From Myxococcales bacterium (GTDB lineage Bacteria > Myxococcota_A > Polyangia > Haliangiales > Haliangiaceae), in NCBI GenBank assembly GCA_016707895.1, contig JADJGV010000020.1, positions 1-64,000 of the forward strand: a DNA stretch of 64,000 nucleotides, in the 5' to 3' direction. The notes below the pieces were generated by a model, which was given only the letters and a program-made list of their open reading frames with translations, did not search any database and was not told the origin of the DNA. How positions within the stretch are numbered: position 1 is the stretch's first letter; the number at the start of each line of letters is the position of its first letter. Made by a program: the position numbers and the translations under genes. Positions 15,499 to 22,788 of this stretch are shown here, in pieces.

Positions 15499-16440
15499 CT
15501 ACGCCGGTTCGTCGACGGCCAGGATGGTCTCGCGCAGGCTCGACCGCGCCGCGAACCCGAGGTCCTTGGCGGCCCGGCTGCCGTCGACCATGCAGATGTA
15601 CCGGATGAAGTCGAACTCGGCGACCGGGTAGCTCGACACCCCGGCGCGGAACGCCAGCGACCACAGCGGCTTCGCCAGCGGGTGCGGGATGGGCAGCGTG
15701 CGCCGGCCCAGCTCCCGCAGCACCACCGACAGGGGCACCTGGCCGGGCCCGACGACGTTGTAGATCCCTCGGACGCCCGGCGCGAGCGCCGCGCTCACCG
15801 CCCGCGCCACGTCGCGCTCGTGGATGACCTGCACCATCGGATCGAACCCGAGCAAGGTCGGCACCGGATCGAGCCGCAGGTAGTTCGACGGCGCGTTGTG
15901 GACGCTGCCGAGGATGTGCACCGGCCGCAAGACGACGGTCTCGATCTCGCGCGCCTTCCACAGGAAGGTCGACGCCAGGTGATCGATCTCGACGAGGTCG
16001 CGCATCTGCGGGAAGCGCTGCGCCGCGAGCAGCGGCGCGTCCTCGCTGAGGAACTGCGGGTTGTCGGGGCGCGGCCCGTAGACGTCCGCCGACGACAGCA
16101 CCACCACCTTGGGCACCCGGTAGGTCTGGCAGTACTCGAGCAGCTTCATCGTGCCGGCGACGTTCCACGAGTAGACGTCGGCGGCGGTGGCGCGCGGATC
16201 GTGCATCAGCCCCATGTGCACCAGCGCGGCGACGTCGCCGGCGCGGAACACGTCGCGGGCCTTCTTGCTGCGCACGTCGACCTGGTGGTGGACGACGTCC
16301 TTGGGCCGGCCGACGAACTCGCGGCGATCGAGCCCCTCGAGCACGAACTGCGGATCGTGGTGCAGCGCGCGCGCGACGACGCGGCCCAGCCGGCCGGCGA
16401 TGCCGGTGATCACCACCTTCTTGGGCGCGGCGCCGGTCAT
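15499..16440 (-). CDS. NAD-dependent epimerase/dehydratase-family (extended SDR) protein
   Basis: 313 residues. The Rossmann nucleotide site GIAGRLGR at 13-20 and the segments NVAGTMKLLEYC, VVLSSADVYGP, VLRPVHILG and VIHERDVARAV are typical of extended short-chain dehydrogenases. The catalytic YxxxK is not recognisable: the region after SSADVYGP reads RFPQMRDLVEIDHLAS. It may bind NAD(P) without classical epimerase chemistry. It lies 39 bases downstream of the acyltransferase gene on the same strand, so they probably form one transcript. A similar epimerase/acyltransferase pairing is known to me from mycobacteria (Rv0501/Rv0502 region). Confidence 0.85.
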   Translation of the reverse strand: MTGAAPKKVVITGIAGRLGRVVARALHHDPQFVLEGLDRREFVGRPKDVVHHQVDVRSKKARDVFRAGDVAALVHMGLMHDPRATAADVYSWNVAGTMKLLEYCQTYRVPKVVVLSSADVYGPRPDNPQFLSEDAPLLAAQRFPQMRDLVEIDHLASTFLWKAREIETVVLRPVHILGSVHNAPSNYLRLDPVPTLLGFDPMVQVIHERDVARAVSAALAPGVRGIYNVVGPGQVPLSVVLRELGRRTLPIPHPLAKPLWSLAFRAGVSSYPVAEFDFIRYICMVDGSRAAKDLGFAARSSLRETILAVDEPA

Positions 16441-16479
16441 GGGCGGGCCCCGCGCGGGCGACCGGCCCGCGATGGGTTG

Positions 16480-17334
16480 CTACCAGAAGACATGCTTGCG
16501 CTCCCGCAGCCCGACGTGGATCAGCGACTCGATGCGGCGCTTCACGGCGGTGACCTTCTCGGTGATCGCCTCGTCGTCCTCGTCGGGATCGCCGGTGAAC
16601 ACCATCGGCTCGCCGAAGTGCAGCCGGTACTTCACCGGCAGCGGCACGACGCCGACGAACGGCGGGTACGGCACGACCGGGAACGACGGCGTGCCCAGCA
16701 GCTTGGCCACCATCCGCAGGTTCACCGCCGGGGCCTGCTCCTCGGCGCCGATCACCGCGACCGGCACGATCGGCGTGTTGGTGGCCAGCGCCAGCCGCAT
16801 GAAGCCCAGCCCGAACGGCGCCAGCTGGTAGCGCTTGGAGAACGGCTTGGAGATGCCGCGCGCGCCCTCGGGGAACACCAGGATCGCCTCGTCGTCCTCG
16901 AGCAGTCGCCGGCAGTTCTCGGGCGTGCCGATGATCTGGCCCCAGCGCGCCATCAGGTAGCTGGCGAACGGCACCGTCGGCACGAAGTGCTCGACCATCG
17001 AGCGCAACAGGCGCGGCTGGGCGGCGTCGAGCATGCACGCCGCGCTGAGGACCATGCCGTCGTAGGGCAGCTGCCCCGAGTGGTTCGAGACGATCAGCAC
17101 GCGGCCGGTTGCCGGCACGTGCTCGAGGCCCTTGGCCTCGGCGCGGAAGTAGTGGCGGTACAGCCAGCCGGCGACGCGCACCGCCGTCCGCACCTGATCG
17201 CGGCCCATGCCGAACGCGTCGAAGCCGTACTCGTTGTCGCGCACCGCCAGCGCCCGCGTGCGCTCGGCGACCGGATCGGGGCGCGGGCGCGTGGCGTCGG
17301 CGATGCGACGGCGGATCCAGTCGGCGACGGCCAT
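16480..17334 (-). CDS. PlsC-like acyltransferase
   Basis: 284 residues of the lysophospholipid acyltransferase superfamily, which moves acyl chains onto glycerol-phosphate or other lipid acceptors at the inner membrane. Block I reads NHSGQLPYDG, giving His-X6-Asp where the family norm is His-X4-Asp; block III is LVFPEGARG and block IV is NTPIVPVAVIGAEE. The spacing variant argues for a subfamily distinct from PlsC proper. No membrane helix is prominent. Divergent from the gene at 17404. Confidence 0.85.
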   Translation of the reverse strand: MAVADWIRRRIADATRPRPDPVAERTRALAVRDNEYGFDAFGMGRDQVRTAVRVAGWLYRHYFRAEAKGLEHVPATGRVLIVSNHSGQLPYDGMVLSAACMLDAAQPRLLRSMVEHFVPTVPFASYLMARWGQIIGTPENCRRLLEDDEAILVFPEGARGISKPFSKRYQLAPFGLGFMRLALATNTPIVPVAVIGAEEQAPAVNLRMVAKLLGTPSFPVVPYPPFVGVVPLPVKYRLHFGEPMVFTGDPDEDDEAITEKVTAVKRRIESLIHVGLRERKHVFW

Positions 17335-17389
17335 GCGCCCGCAGCTTCCCTGGCGCCGCCGCCGCTGTCAAACCCGCGGGCCCGCGTGC

Positions 17390-17395
17390 TACCGT
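17390..17395 (+). promoter_or_regulatory. Putative -10 element TACCGT, leaderless start
   Basis: TACCGT ends eight bases before the ATG at 17404. Confidence 0.55.
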
Positions 17396-17403
17396 CGGGG
17401 CCG

Positions 17404-18240
17404 ATGAGCGAGGACTTCGTCGACGTCCACTGGCGTGGCCTCGAGGTGGCGCGCAAGGCGCGGCTCAAGCCCGACGGCACCGGCGTCGGCCACCTCGAGC
17501 ACGGCACCCCGATGCCGATCGGCACCGCGCTGACCCTGCGCACCGCCGACGGCGTCGAGCTGGCCGCGGTGGTGGCCGGCGTGCGCGAGCAGATCGGCGG
17601 CCGCAGCGAGCCGCCCGGGATGGATCTCGCGCTGACCGCGACCGGCGCCGGCGCGGCGTGGTGGCAGGGCCGCGTCGAGGCCGCCGCCGCCGCGGCCGCC
17701 CGGGCCGCCGCCGAGGCGCCGGTGGCGCCGGCCCGCACGCGCACCGGCACCGCCCCGCCGGCGGCCGCGGTCGTCGCCGCGCCGCCAGTCGCCGCCGCCG
17801 AGCCAGCCGCCGCGCCGGCGGTCGTGCAGGTCGCCGCCGCGCCGGGCGTCCCGCCGACCCGCGCCACCGCGACCACGCTCGAGATGCCGGTGCTGGTGAC
17901 CACCGCCGGCGCCCCGCCGCTGCCGGCCGCCGAGGCGGTGGCCGAGGACGGCGCCGGCAGGACGCTGGTGATGACCGCCGTGGCGGCGCCCGACGAGCCG
18001 ACCGACGGCGGCGGCCAGCCCGTGGTCGATCTCGGCCCGCCAGCCGCCGAGGCGGTGCCCGAGGAGCTGGTCGACGACGGCCGCCGCACCACCGTGATGG
18101 CCGCGGTCGACATCGACGCGATCGTCGCGGCCAGCGCCGACGCCGCGCCGTCCGACGGCGGTGACGACGAGGCGCCCGCCAGCGGCGGCGCCGGCGACAA
18201 GAAGAAGCCGGCGCGCGGCAAGCGCAAGCGCGGCCGCTGA
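17404..18240 (+). CDS. Unknown protein with small N-terminal domain and long Ala/Pro tail
   Basis: 278 residues. The first 80 residues look folded: VDVHWRGLEVARKARLKPDG, GTPMPIGTALTLRTADGVEL and MDLALTATG suggest a small beta domain, remotely like PilZ or other beta-barrel regulators, but I cannot confirm this. From about 90 on it is low complexity, rich in Ala, Pro and Val, and it ends in a Lys/Arg-rich tail (KKKPARGKRKRGR) that could bind nucleic acid or acidic partners. It is coupled by TGATG to the LD-carboxypeptidase gene. Function unknown. Confidence 0.7.
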   Translation: MSEDFVDVHWRGLEVARKARLKPDGTGVGHLEHGTPMPIGTALTLRTADGVELAAVVAGVREQIGGRSEPPGMDLALTATGAGAAWWQGRVEAAAAAAARAAAEAPVAPARTRTGTAPPAAAVVAAPPVAAAEPAAAPAVVQVAAAPGVPPTRATATTLEMPVLVTTAGAPPLPAAEAVAEDGAGRTLVMTAVAAPDEPTDGGGQPVVDLGPPAAEAVPEELVDDGRRTTVMAAVDIDAIVAASADAAPSDGGDDEAPASGGAGDKKKPARGKRKRGR

Positions 18241-19184
18241 TGCGCGGCGTGCGGCCGGCGTCGATCGACTGGATCGTGCCGCCGGCGGTGCGGGCCGGCG
18301 ACGTCGTCGGCGTGTGCGCGCCGGCCGGCCCGATCCGACCCGCGCGCTTCGACCGCGGGCTGGCGCTCCTGGCCCCGCACCTGCGGCTGACGATGGGCGA
18401 CGACGTGCGCGCCGAGCGCGGCTACCTGGCCGGCGACGATCGCCGCCGCGCCGACGAGCTGACCCGGCTGCTCCGCGATCCCGACGTGCGGGCGATCCTG
18501 GTCGCGCGCGGCGGCTACGGCATCACCCGCATCCTGGGCGACGTCGATCCGGCGTGGCTGCGCGCCGATCCCAAGCCGATCGTCGCGTTCTCCGACGGCA
18601 CGGCGCTGCTGGCCTGGGCCGCGCTCGCCGGGGTGCGCGCCATCCACGGCCCGGTGGTCAGCCAGCTCGGCGACCTGCCCGACGACGACGTGCGGGCGGT
18701 GGTGCGCGCGCTGACCGACCCGCGGCCGGCCGGCACCGTCGCGCAGCTGGCGCCGCTGGTCGACGCCGCGCCGGTCGCCGGTGCGCTGGTGCCGGCCAAC
18801 CTCAAGATGCTGGTGCACCAGATCGCCACGCCGTGGCAGATCGATCCCGCCGACGCGGTGCTGCTGCTCGAGGAGATCGGCGAGAAGCCGTACGTGCTCG
18901 ATCGCGACCTCACGCAGCTGGCGCTGGCCGGCCTGCTGACGCCGCGCGCGGTGGTGCTGGGCGATCTGATCCGCTGCACCGAGCCGGCCTACGCGCCGGG
19001 CATGGTCGACGATCAAGGGCCGGCGCGGGCGGTGGTGGCCGAGCGGCTGGCCGCCTACCGGGTGCCGGCGTGGTGGGGGGCGCCGGTCGGCCACGGCGCG
19101 CGCAACCTGGCGTTGCCGATGGGCGCGCGGGTCGAGATCGACGCCGACGGCCGGCTCGCGGTGCTCGACGCCGCGGTGCGCTGA
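18240..19184 (+). CDS. LD-carboxypeptidase (peptidase S66)
   Basis: 314 residues. S66 enzymes remove the terminal D-Ala from tetrapeptides in murein recycling. The Ser-Glu-His triad is visible: Ser in VAFSDGTALL, Glu in LLLEEIGEKPY and His in PVGHGARNLALPMG. The N-terminal segment VVGVCAPAGPI and the glycine-rich ILVARGGYGITRIL are family hallmarks. No signal peptide, so it is cytoplasmic. The ATG shares one base with the preceding stop. Followed after 94 bases by an outer-membrane protein gene with its own ribosome site. Confidence 0.92.
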   Translation: MRGVRPASIDWIVPPAVRAGDVVGVCAPAGPIRPARFDRGLALLAPHLRLTMGDDVRAERGYLAGDDRRRADELTRLLRDPDVRAILVARGGYGITRILGDVDPAWLRADPKPIVAFSDGTALLAWAALAGVRAIHGPVVSQLGDLPDDDVRAVVRALTDPRPAGTVAQLAPLVDAAPVAGALVPANLKMLVHQIATPWQIDPADAVLLLEEIGEKPYVLDRDLTQLALAGLLTPRAVVLGDLIRCTEPAYAPGMVDDQGPARAVVAERLAAYRVPAWWGAPVGHGARNLALPMGARVEIDADGRLAVLDAAVR

Positions 19185-19278
19185 ACCCGGCGGCGACACC
19201 GGGCGACGCGAAAGTTTGGATCGGCTGCGGCGTTGGTGCGTACGAAGCCACCAACCGCCGCCACCGGGAGCCCACCGC

Positions 19279-19953
19279 ATGTCCGCTCGTCGCCTCGCCC
19301 TCCTCGCCGTCCTCGCGACCACCGCCGTCGCGCCGCGGCTCGCCGCCGCCGAATGCTACGACGAGACCTGCCGCGAGGCGCGCGATCGCGAGTGGTCGCG
19401 GCCGCGGTTCGAGGGCGGCTTCGGCTTGCTCGCCGGCAGCTACACGGTGTCGTCGGTCCACGGCGGCGGCGTCGGTCTCCACGTCGACGGCGGCGTGCGC
19501 ATGGGCCGCATCGCGTTCCTCGGCGAGTACGACTTCCTGTCGGTCGGCCAGGACGCCTACACCTACGACAACCCGATCCGCGGCGTGCTCCACCGCGTCG
19601 GCGCCAACGCGCGCTACTCGATCGCGGCGTTCGGCGGCCGCGCGGTGCCGATCCGCGGCGACATCTGGCTCGAGGGCGGCGTCGGCAGCCAGCTCGTGCA
19701 GTGGAACGGCGGCGGCGAGCTGTCGCGCCGCGATCTGGCGTTCGGCGTCGGCGGCCAGATGACCGTGCGCATCGCCGGCGGCAAGCGCCCCAACTACCTC
19801 GGCTTCTACTACGCGTTCCGCGGCCTGCTCGCGCGCGATCCGTTCCCGAACAAGGACATGCCGACCTGCGCCGGGCCCTGCGATACGCCCACCGGCCCGT
19901 CGGCCTGGGACACCGGCGCGTTCTTCAACTTCGGCGTCGTGTTCTCGCGTTGA
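19279..19953 (+). CDS. Outer-membrane beta-barrel protein
   Basis: 224 residues. An N-terminal signal peptide with cleavage after LAAAEC-like Ala residues (about 24) is followed by alternating amphipathic strands with glycines and aromatics: FEGGFGLLAGSYTVSS, GVGLHVDGGVRMG, IAFLGEYDFLSVG, DIWLEGGVGSQLVQW, YLGFYYAFRGLL and a final FFNFGVVFSR ending in an aromatic/Arg as barrels do. It is probably an 8- to 10-strand barrel. A GGGAG ribosome site precedes the ATG. A G-rich hexamer array begins about 20 bases after its stop. Confidence 0.8.
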   Translation: MSARRLALLAVLATTAVAPRLAAAECYDETCREARDREWSRPRFEGGFGLLAGSYTVSSVHGGGVGLHVDGGVRMGRIAFLGEYDFLSVGQDAYTYDNPIRGVLHRVGANARYSIAAFGGRAVPIRGDIWLEGGVGSQLVQWNGGGELSRRDLAFGVGGQMTVRIAGGKRPNYLGFYYAFRGLLARDPFPNKDMPTCAGPCDTPTGPSAWDTGAFFNFGVVFSR

Positions 19954-19974
19954 GGCGAAGCCGGAGGCGGTGAC

Positions 19975-20086
19975 GGATCGGGATCGGGATCCGGATCGGG
20001 ATCCGGATCGGGATCCGGATCGGGATCCGGATCGGGGATCGGGATCGGGATCGGGATCGGGATCGGGATCGGGATCGGGATCCGGC
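19975..20086 (+). repeat. Hexanucleotide array (GGATCG/GGGATC)
   Basis: About 18 head-to-tail hexamers. The first part alternates GGATCG and GGATCC as a 12-mer; the second part is pure GGGATC. In the sense of the upstream gene the second part has many GGG runs spaced by three bases. It starts just after the stop of the beta-barrel gene and is not part of it. Confidence 0.9.
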
Positions 20087-20115
20087 TCCGCGCATCTCGC
20101 GCTCGCCTCCCTGGC

Positions 20116-20217
20116 CCGACATCGCGGACACCCTCGGTGTCGCGCCCATGTCGGACTCCCGTCCGGCTGTCGGCGCGCCGTCCGACAGGCTCGTCAACCC
20201 TGACGGCGCCGCGTCAG
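20116..20217 (+). other. Cluster of three stem-loops in the non-coding gap
   Basis: Three perfect inverted repeats follow one another: CCGACAT/ATGTCGG (20116-20154) enclosing GACACC/GGTGTC; CTGTCGG/CCGACAG (20167-20188); CTGACG/CGTCAG (20200-20217). None is followed by a T-run on the plus strand. They may act as processing or attenuation structures at the end of the beta-barrel transcript, or protect it from the convergent small RNA. Confidence 0.5.
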
Positions 20218-20234
20218 CGCGGGCCGGTCGGGGG

Positions 20235-20271
20235 AAAAAAAAAGCGCTGCACCGGGGGGACGGTGCAGCGC
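20235..20271 (-). terminator. Strong Rho-independent terminator
   Basis: On the minus strand, GCGCTGCACCG pairs perfectly with CGGTGCAGCGC across a six-base loop and is followed at once by nine Ts. This is the best terminator in the window, and no protein gene on that strand precedes it. Confidence 0.9.
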
Positions 20272-20476
20272 AGCGCAGATCACGACACGCTACTGGTTGC
20301 CTCAGGTGGGAGGGGGATGCCGACAGGGATGAGGGGAGGGACCAAGCCGGCGCCACCGAGTCGAAATTTTCGCGTGTCGTGTCGCGCGTGTTGAAGTGAG
20401 GTTCCTCGTGGTGAGGGTTCGTGGCAGTAACCGGAGCAGGGCGGCGAGAATTTCAGCTCATCGTCCGCTTCGTGCT
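20235..20476 (-). ncRNA. Candidate sigma-54-dependent small RNA
   Basis: No convincing gene lies between 19954 and 20724, yet the minus strand has a complete transcription unit: a -24/-12 promoter at 20487-20502, a body of about 240 bases and a strong terminator. The body contains a perfect 10-base inverted repeat (CACGACACGC at 20281-20290 with its complement at 20372-20381) that would close a large domain. Inside it the transcript is C-rich with several CCUCC/UCCC segments (complement of 20305-20340), the sort of sequence that can pair with Shine-Dalgarno sites. Myxobacteria have a known sigma-54-linked regulatory RNA (Pxr); homology to it is not claimed. Start and length are inferred. Confidence 0.6.
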
Positions 20477-20486
20477 TCCCATCTAG

Positions 20487-20502
20487 AGCAACTGCTGTTC
20501 CA
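20487..20502 (-). promoter_or_regulatory. Sigma-54-type -24/-12 promoter
   Basis: The minus strand reads TGGAACA-GCAG-TTGCT. Against TGGCACG-N4-TTGCW it keeps the invariant GG and GC, the full -12 box and the exact spacing, with two changes in the -24 box. The expected start is near 20476. Confidence 0.75.
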
Positions 20503-20564
20503 ACTCCAAAGCCGTCGGTCGCCGACCAGGCTTCGCGCCCTTAGCGCCGGTTCTGTGTCACACC

Positions 20565-20580
20565 GTCACCATCTGGTGAC
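20565..20580. promoter_or_regulatory. Inverted repeat, candidate enhancer-binding site
   Basis: GTCACCATCTGGTGAC is a perfect six-base inverted repeat with a four-base spacer. It lies about 97 bases upstream of the predicted small RNA start, a usual place for an enhancer-binding protein. A further GTCACACC half-site is adjacent (20557-20564), and a second small palindrome GGTCGCCGACC lies at 20517-20527. Confidence 0.55.
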
Positions 20581-20724
20581 GAAGTGGCTAGGGGAGGCGC
20601 CACACCCCTGATGACTTGGCACCGCAGGGAAGTGGCAACTCGACTCGCCACTGATCGACTTTCACCGGCCGGAGTTACCGCCGAGCTGTACTCCCGACCG
20701 CGCCGGTCGTGCTACTCAGCCGCC

Positions 20725-21150
20725 GTGCGCGCCCTCGGACTCGATGTCGGCTCCAAGACGATCGGCGTGGCGATCTCGGACGAGCTGGGCCTGGCCGCAC
20801 ACCCCGACCACGTGATCGCGCGCAAGGGCACGGCGGCCGACGTCCGCGCCATCGTGGCGCTGTGCCAAGCGCGCGCGGTCGAGGCGGTCGTGGTCGGCAT
20901 GCCGTTCGAGCTGTCGGGGGCGGTCGGCCTGCGCGGGCGCCGGGTGCAGGTGCTGATCGACGCGCTGCGCGCCGCGCTGCCGCCCGCGCTGCCGATCCAC
21001 GAGGTCGACGAGCGCTTCACCACCGCGCTGGCCGAGCGGGTGCTCCTGGCCGGCGACGTCTCGCGCGCGCGCCGCAAGGACGTCATCGACAAGCAGGCCG
21101 CCGCGGTCATCCTGCAGGGCTGGCTCGATGGCCAGCGCCGCCGCGAATAA
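20725..21150 (+). CDS. ruvX: Holliday-junction resolvase-like RuvX (YqgF)
   Basis: 141 residues, the normal size of YqgF-family proteins, which act in rRNA processing and are RNase H-fold nucleases. Visible motifs are LGLDVGSKTIGVAISD with the first catalytic Asp7, VVVGMPFELSG, the Glu-containing VDERFTTALAE and the C-terminal KDVIDKQAAAVILQGWL. I chose the GTG giving MRALGLDVG; longer readings add residues without similarity. mltG follows 42 bases downstream, a pairing seen in other bacteria. Confidence 0.93.
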   Translation: MRALGLDVGSKTIGVAISDELGLAAHPDHVIARKGTAADVRAIVALCQARAVEAVVVGMPFELSGAVGLRGRRVQVLIDALRAALPPALPIHEVDERFTTALAERVLLAGDVSRARRKDVIDKQAAAVILQGWLDGQRRRE

Positions 21151-21178
21151 CCCACCGGCGCCACGCCGTTGGTCGATG

Positions 21179-21184
21179 TAGAGT
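21179..21184 (+). promoter_or_regulatory. Putative -10 element TAGAGT, leaderless start
   Basis: TAGAGT ends eight bases before the mltG ATG, so mltG has its own promoter despite following ruvX closely. Confidence 0.55.
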
Positions 21185-21192
21185 CCGCCCCG

Positions 21193-22326
21193 ATGGCCCG
21201 TAAGCCGTTCCGCATCGCCCTCATCGTGGTCGCGTCCACGGTGGCCCTGGCCCTCGCCATCGCCGGGTTCTTCGCGTACCGCGTCTACCACTATCCGGAC
21301 ACCCGCCACGGCGGCCGCGGCGACGACGTCGCGATCACGATCAAGCGCGGCATGACGTTCCCGCAGATCACCAAGCTGCTCGCGGCCAACCACGTCATCG
21401 ATCACCCGCTGTACTTCCGCATCTACGGCATGCGCCGGGGCGCCACCACCGCGGTCAAGCCCGGCGACTACGTGCTGCGCGACAACCTCACGCCGCGCGA
21501 GGTGCTCGACGCGCTGGTCGCCGGCGTCCGCGAGCGCTCGGTGGCGGTGACGCTGCCCGAGGGCAAGCACATGCTGGAGTTCTTCCAGCTGCTCGAGGAG
21601 GCCGGGGTCGCGAAGGCCGCCGAGCTGGAGGTGCTGGCGCGCGACCCCAAGTTCCTCACCGCCCACGCCATCGCCGGCGACACCGTCGACGGCTACCTGT
21701 TCCCCGACACGTACCAGTTCGTCGTCCCGACCCCGCCGGCCAAGGTGCTCGAGCGGCTGATCAACGCCCACCGCAAGGCGTGGAACGCCGCGGCCCGCGA
21801 GCACGGCAAGGCGCTGGCGCGGCTCAAGGATCGGCTCAAGTGGAGCGACCGCGACGTGTTGATCCTGGCGTCGATCGTCGAGAAGGAGGCGGTCGAGGCC
21901 GTCGAGCGGCCGCGCATCGCGCAGGTGTTCATCAACCGCCTGACCTCGCCCAGCTTCAAGCCCAAGAAGCTCGAGACCGATCCGACGATCCGCTACGGCT
22001 GCCTGGTGCCCGTGAGCAAGAGCCAGGCGTGCAAGGACTGGCTGGCGATGTGCCCGCCCGACAAGCCCGGCTGCGAGCGCCTGCACCGGGCCCAGCTCGT
22101 CGACGCCGACAACCCGTACAACAGCTACCAGCACGAGGGCCTGCCGCCGGGCCCGATCTGCAACCCCGGCAAGTCGTCGATCGCCGCCGCGTTCGATCCC
22201 GACGGCTCCGACTACTTCTTCTTCGTCGCCAAGGACGCCCGCCACCACGCCTTCTCCAAGACCGTCGCCGAGCACGAGCGCGCGGTCGAGCAGTACAAGC
22301 AGTGGCGCGCCAGCGGCGATCCGTGA
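21193..22326 (+). CDS. mltG: Endolytic murein transglycosylase MltG
   Basis: 377 residues. MltG cleaves nascent glycan strands and sets their length. A single membrane helix (about 8-29) anchors the protein in the inner membrane; a LysM-like region with ITIKRGMTFPQITKLL follows. The YceG domain has LILASIVEKEA with catalytic Glu230, LETDPTIRYG and the C-terminal NSYQHEGLPPGPICNPG. The region between these last two motifs carries an insert with three Cys (SQACKDWLAMCPPDKPGCER), which might form disulfides. The ATG immediately follows the TAGAGT element; an upstream in-frame ATG at 21169 is less likely. Confidence 0.94.
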   Translation: MARKPFRIALIVVASTVALALAIAGFFAYRVYHYPDTRHGGRGDDVAITIKRGMTFPQITKLLAANHVIDHPLYFRIYGMRRGATTAVKPGDYVLRDNLTPREVLDALVAGVRERSVAVTLPEGKHMLEFFQLLEEAGVAKAAELEVLARDPKFLTAHAIAGDTVDGYLFPDTYQFVVPTPPAKVLERLINAHRKAWNAAAREHGKALARLKDRLKWSDRDVLILASIVEKEAVEAVERPRIAQVFINRLTSPSFKPKKLETDPTIRYGCLVPVSKSQACKDWLAMCPPDKPGCERLHRAQLVDADNPYNSYQHEGLPPGPICNPGKSSIAAAFDPDGSDYFFFVAKDARHHAFSKTVAEHERAVEQYKQWRASGDP

Positions 22327-22469
22327 GCTGAGAACCTGGGAGGCCGTGTCGCCACGCCCTCTCGCGTCGGGGCATGCCGGGTCCCCCTTCCTGGACCTGA
22401 TCACTCATCACGTCTCCGCGGCGGCGACCGTGGTGGACGGGGCGGCCTGCCCGCGGCGACCGCGATGCC
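22327..22469. other. Intergenic, no feature recognised
   Basis: About 140 bases between mltG and the transposase remnant. No hairpin with a U-tract and no promoter-like hexamer for a neighbour were seen. Confidence 0.4.
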
Positions 22470-22764
22470 TCAGGTCAGCGATCCCGGGCGCTCCCACAGG
22501 CTGGGTGCCGGGCCGCCGCGCTTCCAGCCCCCTGCATGAGCCAGGTCTGCGGCGCCGCCGTAGGCATCGGCTCGAAGTCCGTGGGCCACGCGAACGGCAC
22601 GCCCTCGCGCTCGGCCCAGCCGGCGAAGGCGACGCCGCTGGCGTAGCGATCGAGCGGCGCGGCGCTGCCCGAGGCCGGCGTGATCTTCGCGGTGGCGGCG
22701 CCAGTTGTTGAGCACGTAGGCCAGCGCGTGGCGGGCCTCGCGAGGCTTCGCGAGGGTCGTCCCG
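22470..22764 (-). pseudogene. Remnant of a Y1/RAYT-type transposase (C-terminal part)
   Basis: Read on the minus strand in three successive frames, the pieces spell the end of a REP-associated Y1 transposase: KPREARHALAYVLNNWRRHRED, then (new frame) PLDRYASGVAFAGWAEREG and PTAAPQTWLMQ, then (new frame) GGWKRGGPAPSLWERPG and a stop. At least two frameshifts separate them, and the N-terminal half with the HUH and catalytic Tyr motifs is missing. The break lies exactly at one copy of a 24-base direct repeat. Family assignment rests on my memory of the C-terminal consensus (PREVRNALVYVLxNxRKH ... RTWLLxxGW). Confidence 0.75.
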
Positions 22765-22788
22765 CGCGCGGCCGCTACGGCGTCGGCG
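22765..22788. repeat. 24-base direct repeat, copy 1
   Basis: Identical to 23393-23416. On the minus strand it supplies the last residues (PTP) and the stop codon of the Uma2 gene and abuts the transposase remnant. Confidence 0.85.

Noticed and set aside
19925..20356. Minus-strand 143-codon frame over the hexamer array
   Set aside because: It would encode Arg-Ser/Arg-Ile dipeptide repeats and runs through a strong terminator, so it is a by-product of the array.
20244..20400. 6S RNA, SRP RNA or tmRNA in the gap
   Set aside because: None of the conserved sequence or end-pairing features of these RNAs could be matched; only a promoter/terminator-bounded unknown RNA is supported.
20610..20640. 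Another sigma-54 box (TGGCACC...) before ruvX on the plus strand
   Set aside because: The -24-like TGGCAC is not followed by a GC at the required spacing.
22346..22711. Plus-strand 121-codon frame downstream of mltG
   Set aside because: It is antisense to the transposase remnant, Arg-rich and without similarity to any family.
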